Positions 8,890 through 20,284 of a DNA stretch of 64,000 nucleotides are shown here, piece by piece (position 1 is the first letter of the stretch; each line of letters begins with the position of its first letter). The stretch spans positions 36,724,657 to 36,788,656 of the forward strand of contig OX424562.1 in assembly GCA_949152475.1 (NCBI GenBank), written 5' to 3'. A program made the translations under genes and the position numbers. The stretch comes from Terebella lapidaria. Lineage: Eukaryota; Annelida; Polychaeta; Terebellida; Terebellidae. The notes beneath the pieces were generated by a model, which saw nothing but the letters and a program-made list of their open reading frames with translations, had not been told where the DNA came from and made no database searches.

Positions 8890-10100
8890 CTACAGCGAGT
8901 AGGGTTTGGGCGATAATGGGGGTATTTCAAATTCAAGTTCGGATTCTAACAGTGCTCTTGTCTTGAAATTTTTTTCTTAGAATCTAATGATATGACGTGA
9001 GCTCCTATACACCATAAACTCCAACTACTGACCACCAGAGAATTACTCAAACACCATTCCAAACAAAACAAATGTTGTCAAAAAAGTGTCAAAACCTACA
9101 ACGACACGTCGAACTAAACTTCGGATGCACATGGACCGGACCCGGTTTAACGTGATTATTACCGGCTCATGTTCAAATGCTTATAGCTGTTCTTTAATGT
9201 TTGCAGAGCCTTAGCTGCTAAAATGCCATAGAGATAATTCATTTTTCCACCTAATAATGATAAAGAAAATAGGGATTGACAAATTGGATTTTTGGCTACA
9301 GCCTGAGATTCCGAGGTACGGGTCCCCTAAAAACAGATTTAATATCCAGCAACCCCTACGTATTGTTTTGTAGAATCCGTCTGGATGTACTGTCGTTTCG
9401 AAACCGATACATTTGCGCTGCCATGAAATATGAACGCTAATCAATCAATAATTAACGAAAAAGCATTTTAAAGCAGCTATATATGTTGGTGGAATTTGTT
9501 ATAGGCTAGCATACACCTATAGACAATATCAGATGCGGCCGCGCATAAATTATACCATAATTATAAATTATATTGCCCGTCACGACAGCAGAATCACATT
9601 TTTGGCGAGTGCAAACAGGCGGTAAATGTCCACAAATTCAAATGTAAATTGTCGGTAATCTGGCCAACCTACGTGTAGCCATTGGAAACCTTGAACCACG
9701 AGGACAGACACTCACATTGTGGAATAACCCTATAGGCCCTAATATAATCGACACCTTATGGCTGTAAGGAACAAATTCTACATCATCAGAAAACCCATGA
9801 GGCATCGCTTTTAAAATAATAACTGTAAAATAACCAAAGCAAAAAGTAAATTTACTTCCGAAATCAATCTCACGGACAGTGGCGTTATGAGTAATCGCAT
9901 GTTACGAATCTTTCCCTTCACTCTCTTACAAATAGATCATGGTACGCGAAATCATGGTAAAATGGATCACCATGCTAGTGCAGATTTGATCAAACTACTT
10001 TGGAACTAATTCTTTCACACCTGGCATATGAATTTTGCTACCCGACTCAGTATAATAAATAATCGCACATTCATCAGTCAGGGACACATGCACATTTGGT
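8890..10100. other. non-coding stretch
   Basis: About 1.2 kb in which I find no frame with recognisable protein features, no tandem repeat and no clear inverted ends. It has a GCGGCCGC octamer at about 9537, in a short GC-rich island. Confidence 0.4.
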
Positions 10101-10110
10101 AATTGCTATA

Positions 10111-10736
10111 CTCTGATTTTTCTAACTCCTTTACACTGTTTTTTGCCGATATTTTTGCGATGTTTAATGGTATCGTATTGTAACTTGGCATACTTCACCT
10201 GGAGATCAAACGGCATTTTTCAACAAACTTTCAGACTTCTGCTCATAGAACTGTGAGAGTTAGCATTCTACTGCAATGATAAATTTTTCCTGAAATCCTG
10301 TCGTTTGCATGTCAACAAATATTGTTTTCCTTTGACACGTGATGGGCGATTCTGTTCCGATAATTTGCATAGGATTGGTTAGGATTGGGGACCGCCCACG
10401 CAGGTAAACTGATTCGGAATTACTCGCACGTGCAGGCACCTCGACGACAACTGACAACCCGATCCCCCTATTATGAATAATTTGAACTTGTCCATTTGGA
10501 TTCTGTCATCAGTCGTCGAGAACCAAGCAATATGTCGGCGCCCATGGTTCGAGCAAATCCTCGCTTAAATAAAACTTTTGGGTTTTGAAAGAAACAGATA
10601 GCGTTCCGGAAGACAGGTTTGTGTAAATTAATTGCCGTTTGTCTCACAGATATAATATTTAGTTGAATAGTTCGCTCGAAGTAACTTGACTGAAGTAAAG
10701 GCAAAAAACGGTGTAAACGAGTTAAAAAAATCAGAG
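10111..10736. mobile_element. 626-bp TIR element, TA/TATA target
   Basis: The ends are 37-bp inverted repeats with three mismatches: CTCTGATTTTTCTAACTCC... at 10111-10147 and its inverse at 10700-10736. TATA stands immediately outside each end, fitting TA or TATA duplication. A longer direct repeat (catttggtaa(t/a)tgctata) also lies near both flanks. Two short minus-strand frames (10260-10457, 10471-10704) look unlike any transposase I know, so the element is judged non-autonomous. Confidence 0.7.
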
Positions 10737-10872
10737 TATAAACATTATTATCATTTGGTAAATGCTATAAATTACTAAAATAGTACATGTTGACATTGCT
10801 TATGAATTACACGAAAACGAAATGGCGAAAATCACCATTTTGTAATATTTTATTCAATTACCTATTTACTTA

Positions 10873-11262
10873 TGTTGCTCAGCGATCATTTTCGTGACTG
10901 TCAGCCGTTCGCACGAAAGCGGCGCAATTCTTGTCTGAATGTCAAGAAATTTGAACAGAATATGCACATATGCCATAGACCCCATCAATCTGTCAGCCAC
11001 GATAGTGCTGTGCATAGAGCTTACGACTTTGAATCCACACACCCGAGTTCAAGTCTCTTTTGAAACTATTTTTTTTTATCTCTAACGTACATGATCATGA
11101 CCATGCATTTCATTCTAAACAGTTTGACAGCACAATTCAATAAATGTACAACTTATTTAACAGCAGAAAAAAATAATTGATGGAACTATTACATTACTTT
11201 TGATTCAAAGGTTAATAGACCCAAGCTGGCCTATTGACTTCTCTATAAGTTCATTAGCTTTA
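10873..11262 (+). repeat. degenerate first cassette at the array edge
   Basis: A shortened, diverged module (gttgctcagcgatc, cgcacgaaagcgg) leads into a tRNA-like head at about 10990-11060 followed by a T9 run. It is the most diverged copy, which fits a position at the edge where copying rarely reaches. Confidence 0.75.
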
Positions 11263-11263
11263 T

Positions 11264-12724
11264 TTTGCCAAGTCCTAGCTCTTTGAGCGATTGCTTCATT
11301 ACTTGGCAAAATAAATTTTGCCAAGTATGTTGGTCAGTCATCTTGTTTGTTTGTTTGTTTGTATGTTTGTCTGTCCGTCCGTTCGCACGATAGCGGGCGC
11401 AATTCTTGTCAGATTTTCATGAAATTTTGACACAACATGTGCACGGATCTTCCTCATAAGCCTTTCGTTTCTGGAAGTCAAAGGTCAAAAATTGACGTCA
11501 AGGTCGTTCAAAAACCAAAAAATTTAAAATCGTAATAAGTCCAGTTATATTTTATCTGGAGTTTCGAGATTTCTAGCCTCGAATACTATGGCCAATTCTG
11601 CATCTTTTGATGTATGGCCGACAGCTGTTGCATCAAAATTGACGATTTTGACTCCGGGTTAAAAAGACGGGGGTCAGGAGTTTCTGGATCAAAAGTTTCA
11701 TGCATTGCTGTGCAGTCAATTTTTGTCGGATTCTTATGAAATTTTGACAGCATATGCACACTGTACAACGGCACATTCCTGTTGTTTCTCAAGGTCAAAG
11801 GTCAAGAATTGACGCCAAGGTCATTGAAAAACCACAAAATTAAAAATCGTCATAACTCCACTTTCATTCCACCTGCACTTCCAAAAGTGTTCACGTCTTT
11901 TATTATGGCCAATTCTGCATCCTTTGATGTATGACCGACAGCGGTTGAATCAAAATTGACGATTTAAACTCCAGGTGAAATACATGGGGGTCAGGAAGTT
12001 CGGATCCAAAGTTTAACACATTGCTGTGCAGTCGATTCTTGTGTGATTTTGACGAAATTCTCACATAATATGTGCACGGAATGTCCGCATAACCCTTTTG
12101 ATTTGGAACATCATAGCTCTGAAACTGTTGTCATGGTAACAGAAAATCGTTACTGAAAAGCATTACATGAAAACGATAATAGCATTGCTATATGAAACAC
12201 TCCACTTCACATCGCCAGCCACGTTAGTGCTGAGCGTAGAGCGTAGGACTTTGAATCCACAGACCCGGGTTCAATACTATCTCAAAACTATTTTTTTTCT
12301 CCGTTAAAAGATCATGTATTCAATTCCAAACAATGAAACAACACATTCGTAGTGTACAAAATCAGCAAATAAATGTAGCATGAGTAATCTTTATCGTTAT
12401 TATGTCATCATACTTAATTATTTCTCACTATGAATTCCTTAAAGTCATTTAACAGTGTCTCATTGGTTCCATTATGATCGTGTCCTTCATGCATCATAAT
12501 GCATCTGTGTTAAGTCCATTCTGGCATGATTTGTATTCACCGAGTGTCTCTATTCGTTTTGTTCACTTGTTGTCATTGTAATTTTTCATCTGTAACTTAC
12601 AAGATCATGATCATGCTTTCAATTCTGAAGAATGTAGCAGCACAATTTAATATTATTACAGTATTATGATGCAAAGGTTTATAGACCAAAGCTGGTTTAT
12701 AGACTTCTCTTCAAGTTCATTACT
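11264..12724 (+). repeat. B unit 1 plus spacer
   Basis: Marker, palindrome (11301-11326), (GTTT)n stretch, then three diverged modules that each start with cttgt..gatttt.atgaaatttt (about 11405, 11717, 12030; roughly 310-330 bp apart), a head at 12248 and a T8 run. The 12300-12720 spacer has no head. Close copies are at 30,014-31,487 and 37,059-38,515. Confidence 0.85.
11301..11326. repeat. 26-bp palindrome at B-unit entry (1 of 8)
   Basis: Arms ACTTGGCAAAAT and ATTTTGCCAAGT around AA, perfect. A third copy of ATTTTGCCAAGT stands about 25 bp upstream as part of the unit marker, so two alternative hairpins can form. Identical palindromes are at 20668, 26100, 30051, 33661, 34248, 37097 and 44387. 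All mark the 8 places where the A-type continuation is replaced. Confidence 0.9.
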
Positions 12725-14534
12725 TTATTTTGCCAAGTCCTAGCTCTTTGAGCGATTGCTTCAGTTGTATGTTGCTCAGCGATCAAATATGTGTTCTGTC
12801 CGTCTGTTCGCACGATAGCGGGCGCAATCCTTGTCAGAATGACATGAAATTTTCAAAGAAGATGCGCGTAAAACTCCTGCACAAGCCTATTGATTTTGAA
12901 GGTCATAGCTTAAAAACTGTTGTCTTGGCGACTGAAAAACCGTTACATAACTATAACTATGGAGGCTGGAAAACCATAAAGTAACTGTTACATGGAATAC
13001 ACTTCTCCACACTGTCGGCAACGTTGGTGGAGTGGATAGAGCGTAAGACTTTGAATCCAAAGACCCGTGTTCAACCCTCCCTCAAAACTCTAATCTCTTT
13101 TATCTCTAACTTAGTTTTTATACAGTCAGTTGCAGTGTTATTTCTAGTTCATAATGCACCTTTTACATTTGGAATAGATTGAAAACTCGCCGAGATATAA
13201 AAGTAGAAAGAGCAGTGGGGTGAATCTGATTCTCAATCCGTTCACACGCCAATAAGCTGTAGAAACGATTACCCCCTGTGGACATGTCCCGTCCTAAATA
13301 CACACGCTCGGTTGCATAGCAATACAGTATATCATACATGTATCCAGATGCAGATCTCAAACAACATTTCAGTGGTTTTCTAACTCAGTGATGTACAAGT
13401 GATATAACAAAGCCTAAAACTCTAGTCTAAATACAGTCTGTGTCAAGCCACAGGCTCCCTTATATCAGGATTGCTGGGGGTGACGAACCGGCAAAGGAAC
13501 CGGCCCCATTCCCGGTTTTTAGCAGTAATTTGCCATAGGGGAAATGTTACAATACATACACCACTTTACGCTGTCGGCTACGTTGGCGCTGTGCATAGAG
13601 CTCAGGACTCTGAATCCACAGACCTGGGTTCAACTCTCTCTCAAAACTTGTTTTTTTCTCTCTAAATTACAAGATCATGTCTTTCATAGCATAACTGCAC
13701 AATTACAACTTACTTAACAGCAACTAGATAATTTAAAATAAAGAACTATTCAAGTCTCTCTCAGAACGTTTTTTAGCTAGTTTATAGACTTCTCTTCAAG
13801 ATCATTAACTTTATTTTGCCAAGACCTAGCTCTTTGAGCGATTGCTTCAGTTGTATGTTGCTCAGCGATCAAATATTTGTTCTGTCCGTCTGTTCGCACG
13901 ATAGCGGGCGCAATCCTTGTCGGAATGACATGAAATTTTCAAAGAAGATGCGCATAAGACTCCTGCACAAGCCTATTGATTTTGAAAGTCACAGCTTAAA
14001 AACTGTTGTCTTGGCGACTGAAAAACCGTTACATAACTATAACTATGGAGGCTGGAAAACCATAAAGTAACTGTTACATGGAATACACTTCTTCACACTG
14101 TAGGCAACGTTGGTGCAGTGGATAGAGTGTAAGACTTTGAATCCAAAGACCCGTGTTCAACCCTCCCTCAAAACTCTAATATCTTTTATCTCTAACTTAG
14201 TTTTTATACAGTCAGTTGCAGTGTTATTTCTAGTTTATAATGCACCTTTTACATTTGGAATAGATTGAAAACTCGCCGAGATATCAAAGTAGAAAGAGCA
14301 GTGGGGTGAATCTGATTCTCAATCCGTTCACACGCCAATAAGCTGTAGAAACGATTACCCCCTGTGGACATGTCCCGTCCTAAATAAACACGCTCGGTTG
14401 CATAGCAATACAGTATATCATATATGTATCCAGATGCAGATCTCAAACAACATTTCAGTGGTTTTCTAACTCAGTGATGTACAAGTGATATAACAAAGCC
14501 TAAACCTCTAGTCTAAATACAGTCTGTGTCAAGC
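12725..14534 (+). repeat. A units starting at 12725 and 13811
   Basis: Two consecutive A units, 1,086 bp apart. Segment b (13163-13360 and 14249-14446 cover its conserved centre) and both heads are present. The tail of the first unit is slightly shortened, with part of the AT-rich region missing. Confidence 0.85.
13025..13110 (+). ncRNA. tRNA-Gln-like Pol III cassette, head type 1 (example of about 24)
   Basis: TGGTGGAGTGG (13025) fits the A box TRGYNNANNNG except for G at the A position. GTTCAACCC (13069) fits the B box GWTCRANNC, 33 nt after the A box. Most other type 1 copies read TGGTGCAGTGG, a perfect A box. GACTTTGAATCC has the anticodon loop of tRNA-Gln(TTG). Acceptor pairing is lost, so this is a tRNA-derived head, not a tRNA. 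TTTT lies about 25-30 nt after the B box. Other type 1 heads lie near 14133, 15189, 17008, 18065, 19883, 22698, 23672, 24258, 25327, 28199, 29279, 31807, 32886, 36308, 38835, 39905, 41465, 42527, 43607, 45252, 46328 and 47388. Confidence 0.7.
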
Positions 14535-17409
14535 AACAGGCTCCCTTATATTAGGACTGCTGGGGGTCACGAACCGGCAAAGGAACCGGCCCCATTCCCG
14601 GTTTTTAGCAGTAATTTGCCATAGAGGAACTGTCACAATACAACACAACTTGACGCTGTCGGCCACTTTGGTGCTGTGCGTAGAGCTCAGGACTTTGAAT
14701 CCACAGACCCGGGTTCAAATCTCTCTTGAAATTATTTTATTTTTATTTTCAACTTACACAATCATGATCATGAATTTCGTTTTAAACAACATAACAACAC
14801 AATTTAATAACTGTATCAAGCTAGTGTAAAAGCTAGTGTATAGACTTCTTTTCCAGTTCATTACTTTATTTTGCCAAGTCCTAGCTCTCTGAGCGATTGC
14901 TTCAGTTGTATGTTGCTCAGCGATTAAATATGTGTTCTGTCCGTCTGTTCGCACGATAGCGGGCGCAATCCCTGTCGGAATGACATGAAATTTTAAAAGA
15001 AGATGCGCATAAGACTCCTGCACAAGCCTATTGATTTTGAAGGTCATAGCTTAAAAACTGTTGTCTTGGCGACTGAAAAACCGTTACATAACTATAACTA
15101 TGGAGGCTGAAAAACCATAAAGTAACTGTTACATGGAATACACTTCTTCACAATGTCGGCAACGTTGGTGCAGTGGATAGAGCGTAAGACTTTGAATCCA
15201 AAGACCCGTGTTCAACCCTCCCTCAAAACTCTAATCTCTTTTATCTCTAACTTAGTTTTTATACAGTCAGTTGCAGTGTTATTTCTAGTTTATAATGCAC
15301 CTTTTACATTTGGAATAGATTGAAAACTCGCCGAGATATCAAAGTAGAAATAGCAGTGGGGTGAATCTGATTCTCAATCCGTTCACACGCCAATAAGCTG
15401 TAGAAACGATTACCCCCTGTGGACATGTCCCGTCCTAAATACACACGCTCGGTTGCATAGCAATACAGTATATCATATATGTCTCCACATGCAGATCTCA
15501 AACAACATTTCAGTGGTTTTCTAACTCAGTGATGTACAAGTGATATAACAAAACCTAAAACTCTAGTCTAAATACAGTCTGTGTCAAGCCACAGGCTCCC
15601 TTATATTAGGACTGCTGGGGCTGACGAACCAGCAAAGGAACCGGCCCCATTCCCGGTTTTTAGCAGTACATACAATAAATACACCACTTCACACTGTCGG
15701 TCACGATGGTGCTGTGCATAGAGTGTAGGACTTTGAATACACAGACCCGGGTTCAACTCCCTCTCAAAACTTGTTTTTTCTCTCTAACTTACAGGATCAT
15801 GTCTTTTATAGCATTACTGCACAATTTGATGCATGTACAATTTACTTATCAGCAACTAGATAATTTAAAAAAAAGAACTATTCAAATCTCTCTCAAAACG
15901 TTTTTTAGCTGGTTTATTATAGACTTCTGTGGCGATTTTGCCCTAAGCACGCGGCAGGTGTTTGTAAACATAAATGCCATTTATGTGGCCTTTTCGTACT
16001 TGGCCTTGTTTTGACATGCTCCGTTCGAGCGTGCGTTGCCACGGCGACGTATTGTAATTTACGTTCCAGTAAACTATAACAATGGATCGATTTAACCTCG
16101 CGTGCGCCCTACAGTTTCTGGTGTATTATATATACACTGGAAGCGACTCGTTCGAGGAGATTGTCCAAGATCGAGAGACAGGACGCACACGAGGCTCGGC
16201 CATGAGCTTTGTGTTCCCTGTTTGCGAGTAGTGGGCTCCTAGAGCCCTGGGGACGATTTCCGTGGGGAGGCCCGGGCTGGGAGAGACGAGTTGCTGACTC
16301 GGGGGCCTTCGGCCCTGTGGATCGCCAGCTCTCTCCCTTCCCGGGACATGTGACAGAGGCTCTGGCCAGCATGTCGGACTGTACGGGGTTCCGTCTCCGA
16401 GGCAGACCGCGGCTCGCCAGGCCCCGCCAGTTAACACCGTAGGGATGAACTAGTTTCTGAACGGTGTCCGTAGGCCTGGGAGTGTCGGGTGGGCTGTTAC
16501 CTGGTTACCGTTAATGATGAAGTAGTTACCGTGTCCGCCGCGACCTCCGGTGAGCGGCCCTGCCGCGAGGATCCGGAATAGCGGATGCGCGTCCGCAAGG
16601 ACTCGGATGAGAGAGGACTATCCTCGAGGATCCCGAAGAGCGGACGGTAGTCAATAACTTTACACTTCTTTTCAAGTTCATTACTTTATTTTGCCAAGTC
16701 CTAGCTCTTTGAGCGATTGCTTCAGTTGTATGTTGCTCAGCGATCAAATATGTGTTCTGTCCGTCTGTTCGCACGATAGCGGGCGCAATCCTTGTCGGAA
16801 TGACATGAAATTTTCAAAGAAGATGCGCATAAGACTCCTGCACAAGCCTTTTGATTTTGAAGGTCATAGCTTAAAACCTGTTGTCTTGGCGACTGAAAAA
16901 CCGTTACATAACTATAACTATGGAGGCTGGAAAACCGTAAAGTAACTGTTACATGGAATACACTTCTTCACACTGTCGGCAACGTTGGTGCAGTGGATAG
17001 AGCTTAAGACTTTGAATCCAAAGACCCGTGTTCAACCCTCCCTCAAAACTCTAATCTCTTTTATCTCTAACTTAGTTTTTATACAGTCAGTTGCAGTGTT
17101 ATTTCTAGTTTATAATGCACCTTTTACATTTGGAATAGATTGAAAACTCGCCGAGATATCAAAGTAGAAAGAGCAGTGGGGTGAATCTGATTCTCAATCC
17201 GTTCACACGCCAATAAGCTGTAGAAACGATTACCCCCTGTGGACATGTCCCGTCCTAAATACACACGCTCGGTTGCATAGCAATACAGTATATCATATAT
17301 GTATCCAGATGCAGATCTCAAACAACATTTCAGCGGTTTTCTAACTCAGTGATGTACAAGTGATATAACAAAGCCTAAAACTCTAGTCTAAATACAGTCT
17401 GTGTCAAGC
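14535..17409 (+). repeat. 2,875-bp tandem duplication, copy 1
   Basis: This stretch and the next 2,875 bp are identical wherever I compared them: eight short frames recur exactly 2,875 bp apart with identical translations. Each copy holds about two A units and a 737-bp GC-rich insertion. The limits are phase-ambiguous. The first difference at the left is caagcaacagg (14534) versus caagcgacagg (17409). Confidence 0.9.
15928..16664. mobile_element. solo-LTR-like insertion, copy 1 (LTR-retrotransposon fossil)
   Basis: A 737-bp CpG- and GC-rich block interrupts the tail of an A unit. It starts TGTGGCG and ends TTTACA, the TG...CA rule of LTRs, and CTTC stands directly on both sides as a 4-bp target duplication. 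Uninterrupted A units read agacttcttttcaag at this spot. A TATA-like tattatatatacac is near 16,125, as expected of a U3 promoter. No internal coding region is present. The family is probably Gypsy-like, judged only from the ends. It is fairly young relative to the array, and older than the tandem duplication that copied it. Confidence 0.55.
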
Positions 17410-20284
17410 GACAGGCTCCCTTATATTAGGACTGCTGGGGGTCACGAACCGGCAAAGGAACCGGCCCCATTCCCGGTTTTTAGCAGTAATTTGCCATAGA
17501 GGAACTGTCACAATACAACACAACTTGACGCTGTCGGCCACTTTGGTGCTGTGCGTAGAGCTCAGGACTTTGAATCCACAGACCCGGGTTCAAATCTCTC
17601 TTGAAATTATTTTATTTTTATTTTCAACTTACACAATCATGATCATGAATTTCGTTTTAAACAACATAACAACACAATTTAATAACTGTATCAAGCTAGT
17701 GTAAAAGCTAGTGTATAGACTTCTTTTCCAGTTCATTACTTTATTTTGCCAAGTCCTAGCTCTCTGAGCGATTGCTTCAGTTGTATGTTGCTCAGCGATT
17801 AAATATGTGTTCTGTCCGTCTGTTCGCACGATAGCGGGCGCAATCCCTGTCGGAATGACATGAAATTTTAAAAGAAGATGCGCATAAGACTCCTGCACAA
17901 GCCTATTGATTTTGAAGGTCATAGCTTAAAAACTGTTGTCTTGGCGACTGAAAAACCGTTACATAACTATAACTATGGAGGCTGAAAAACCATAAAGTAA
18001 CTGTTACATGGAATACACTTCTTCACAATGTCGGCAACGTTGGTGCAGTGGATAGAGCGTAAGACTTTGAATCCAAAGACCCGTGTTCAACCCTCCCTCA
18101 AAACTCTAATCTCTTTTATCTCTAACTTAGTTTTTATACAGTCAGTTGCAGTGTTATTTCTAGTTTATAATGCACCTTTTACATTTGGAATAGATTGAAA
18201 ACTCGCCGAGATATCAAAGTAGAAATAGCAGTGGGGTGAATCTGATTCTCAATCCGTTCACACGCCAATAAGCTGTAGAAACGATTACCCCCTGTGGACA
18301 TGTCCCGTCCTAAATACACACGCTCGGTTGCATAGCAATACAGTATATCATATATGTCTCCACATGCAGATCTCAAACAACATTTCAGTGGTTTTCTAAC
18401 TCAGTGATGTACAAGTGATATAACAAAACCTAAAACTCTAGTCTAAATACAGTCTGTGTCAAGCCACAGGCTCCCTTATATTAGGACTGCTGGGGCTGAC
18501 GAACCAGCAAAGGAACCGGCCCCATTCCCGGTTTTTAGCAGTACATACAATAAATACACCACTTCACACTGTCGGTCACGATGGTGCTGTGCATAGAGTG
18601 TAGGACTTTGAATACACAGACCCGGGTTCAACTCCCTCTCAAAACTTGTTTTTTCTCTCTAACTTACAGGATCATGTCTTTTATAGCATTACTGCACAAT
18701 TTGATGCATGTACAATTTACTTATCAGCAACTAGATAATTTAAAAAAAAGAACTATTCAAATCTCTCTCAAAACGTTTTTTAGCTGGTTTATTATAGACT
18801 TCTGTGGCGATTTTGCCCTAAGCACGCGGCAGGTGTTTGTAAACATAAATGCCATTTATGTGGCCTTTTCGTACTTGGCCTTGTTTTGACATGCTCCGTT
18901 CGAGCGTGCGTTGCCACGGCGACGTATTGTAATTTACGTTCCAGTAAACTATAACAATGGATCGATTTAACCTCGCGTGCGCCCTACAGTTTCTGGTGTA
19001 TTATATATACACTGGAAGCGACTCGTTCGAGGAGATTGTCCAAGATCGAGAGACAGGACGCACACGAGGCTCGGCCATGAGCTTTGTGTTCCCTGTTTGC
19101 GAGTAGTGGGCTCCTAGAGCCCTGGGGACGATTTCCGTGGGGAGGCCCGGGCTGGGAGAGACGAGTTGCTGACTCGGGGGCCTTCGGCCCTGTGGATCGC
19201 CAGCTCTCTCCCTTCCCGGGACATGTGACAGAGGCTCTGGCCAGCATGTCGGACTGTACGGGGTTCCGTCTCCGAGGCAGACCGCGGCTCGCCAGGCCCC
19301 GCCAGTTAACACCGTAGGGATGAACTAGTTTCTGAACGGTGTCCGTAGGCCTGGGAGTGTCGGGTGGGCTGTTACCTGGTTACCGTTAATGATGAAGTAG
19401 TTACCGTGTCCGCCGCGACCTCCGGTGAGCGGCCCTGCCGCGAGGATCCGGAATAGCGGATGCGCGTCCGCAAGGACTCGGATGAGAGAGGACTATCCTC
19501 GAGGATCCCGAAGAGCGGACGGTAGTCAATAACTTTACACTTCTTTTCAAGTTCATTACTTTATTTTGCCAAGTCCTAGCTCTTTGAGCGATTGCTTCAG
19601 TTGTATGTTGCTCAGCGATCAAATATGTGTTCTGTCCGTCTGTTCGCACGATAGCGGGCGCAATCCTTGTCGGAATGACATGAAATTTTCAAAGAAGATG
19701 CGCATAAGACTCCTGCACAAGCCTTTTGATTTTGAAGGTCATAGCTTAAAACCTGTTGTCTTGGCGACTGAAAAACCGTTACATAACTATAACTATGGAG
19801 GCTGGAAAACCGTAAAGTAACTGTTACATGGAATACACTTCTTCACACTGTCGGCAACGTTGGTGCAGTGGATAGAGCTTAAGACTTTGAATCCAAAGAC
19901 CCGTGTTCAACCCTCCCTCAAAACTCTAATCTCTTTTATCTCTAACTTAGTTTTTATACAGTCAGTTGCAGTGTTATTTCTAGTTTATAATGCACCTTTT
20001 ACATTTGGAATAGATTGAAAACTCGCCGAGATATCAAAGTAGAAAGAGCAGTGGGGTGAATCTGATTCTCAATCCGTTCACACGCCAATAAGCTGTAGAA
20101 ACGATTACCCCCTGTGGACATGTCCCGTCCTAAATACACACGCTCGGTTGCATAGCAATACAGTATATCATATATGTATCCAGATGCAGATCTCAAACAA
20201 CATTTCAGCGGTTTTCTAACTCAGTGATGTACAAGTGATATAACAAAGCCTAAAACTCTAGTCTAAATACAGTCTGTGTCAAGC
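17410..20284 (+). repeat. 2,875-bp tandem duplication, copy 2
   Basis: Second member of the pair. Identity ends shortly after 20,284, where ctgctgcgggtgacg replaces ctgctgggggtcacg. Near-zero divergence means a very recent event, or an assembly artefact. Confidence 0.88.
18803..19539. mobile_element. solo-LTR-like insertion, copy 2
   Basis: Exact counterpart of 15928-16664, 2,875 bp downstream, with the same ends and the same flanking CTTC. It arose by duplication of its surroundings, not by a second insertion. Confidence 0.55.

Noticed and set aside
11301-11326. Nuclear factor I site
   Set aside because: TTGGC and GCCAA are present, but the spacer is 12 bp instead of the 5 bp needed.
12730-12984. 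84-residue plus-strand frame (starts PSPSSLSDCF) repeated in A units
   Set aside because: It needs a TTG start, varies without synonymous bias, and overlaps the module DNA that exists in frame-shifted form in B units.
13025-13110. Genuine tRNA-Gln genes
   Set aside because: Anticodon loop and boxes fit, but the acceptor stem does not pair and the T and D stems are only partly paired, so these are tRNA-derived heads.
13163-13360. 65-residue minus-strand frame (starts MRSASGYIYD) intact in more than 20 array units
   Set aside because: Units are so similar that the frame would stay open by chance. Most differences among copies change the amino acid (for example G/D, G/R, S/F, L/F, H/Q, C/Y), so there is no sign of protein selection.
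16209-16442. Coding frames of 77-103 codons in the GC-rich insertion
   Set aside because: Several overlapping frames on both strands come from high GC content; the block has LTR-like ends and the frames lack domain features.
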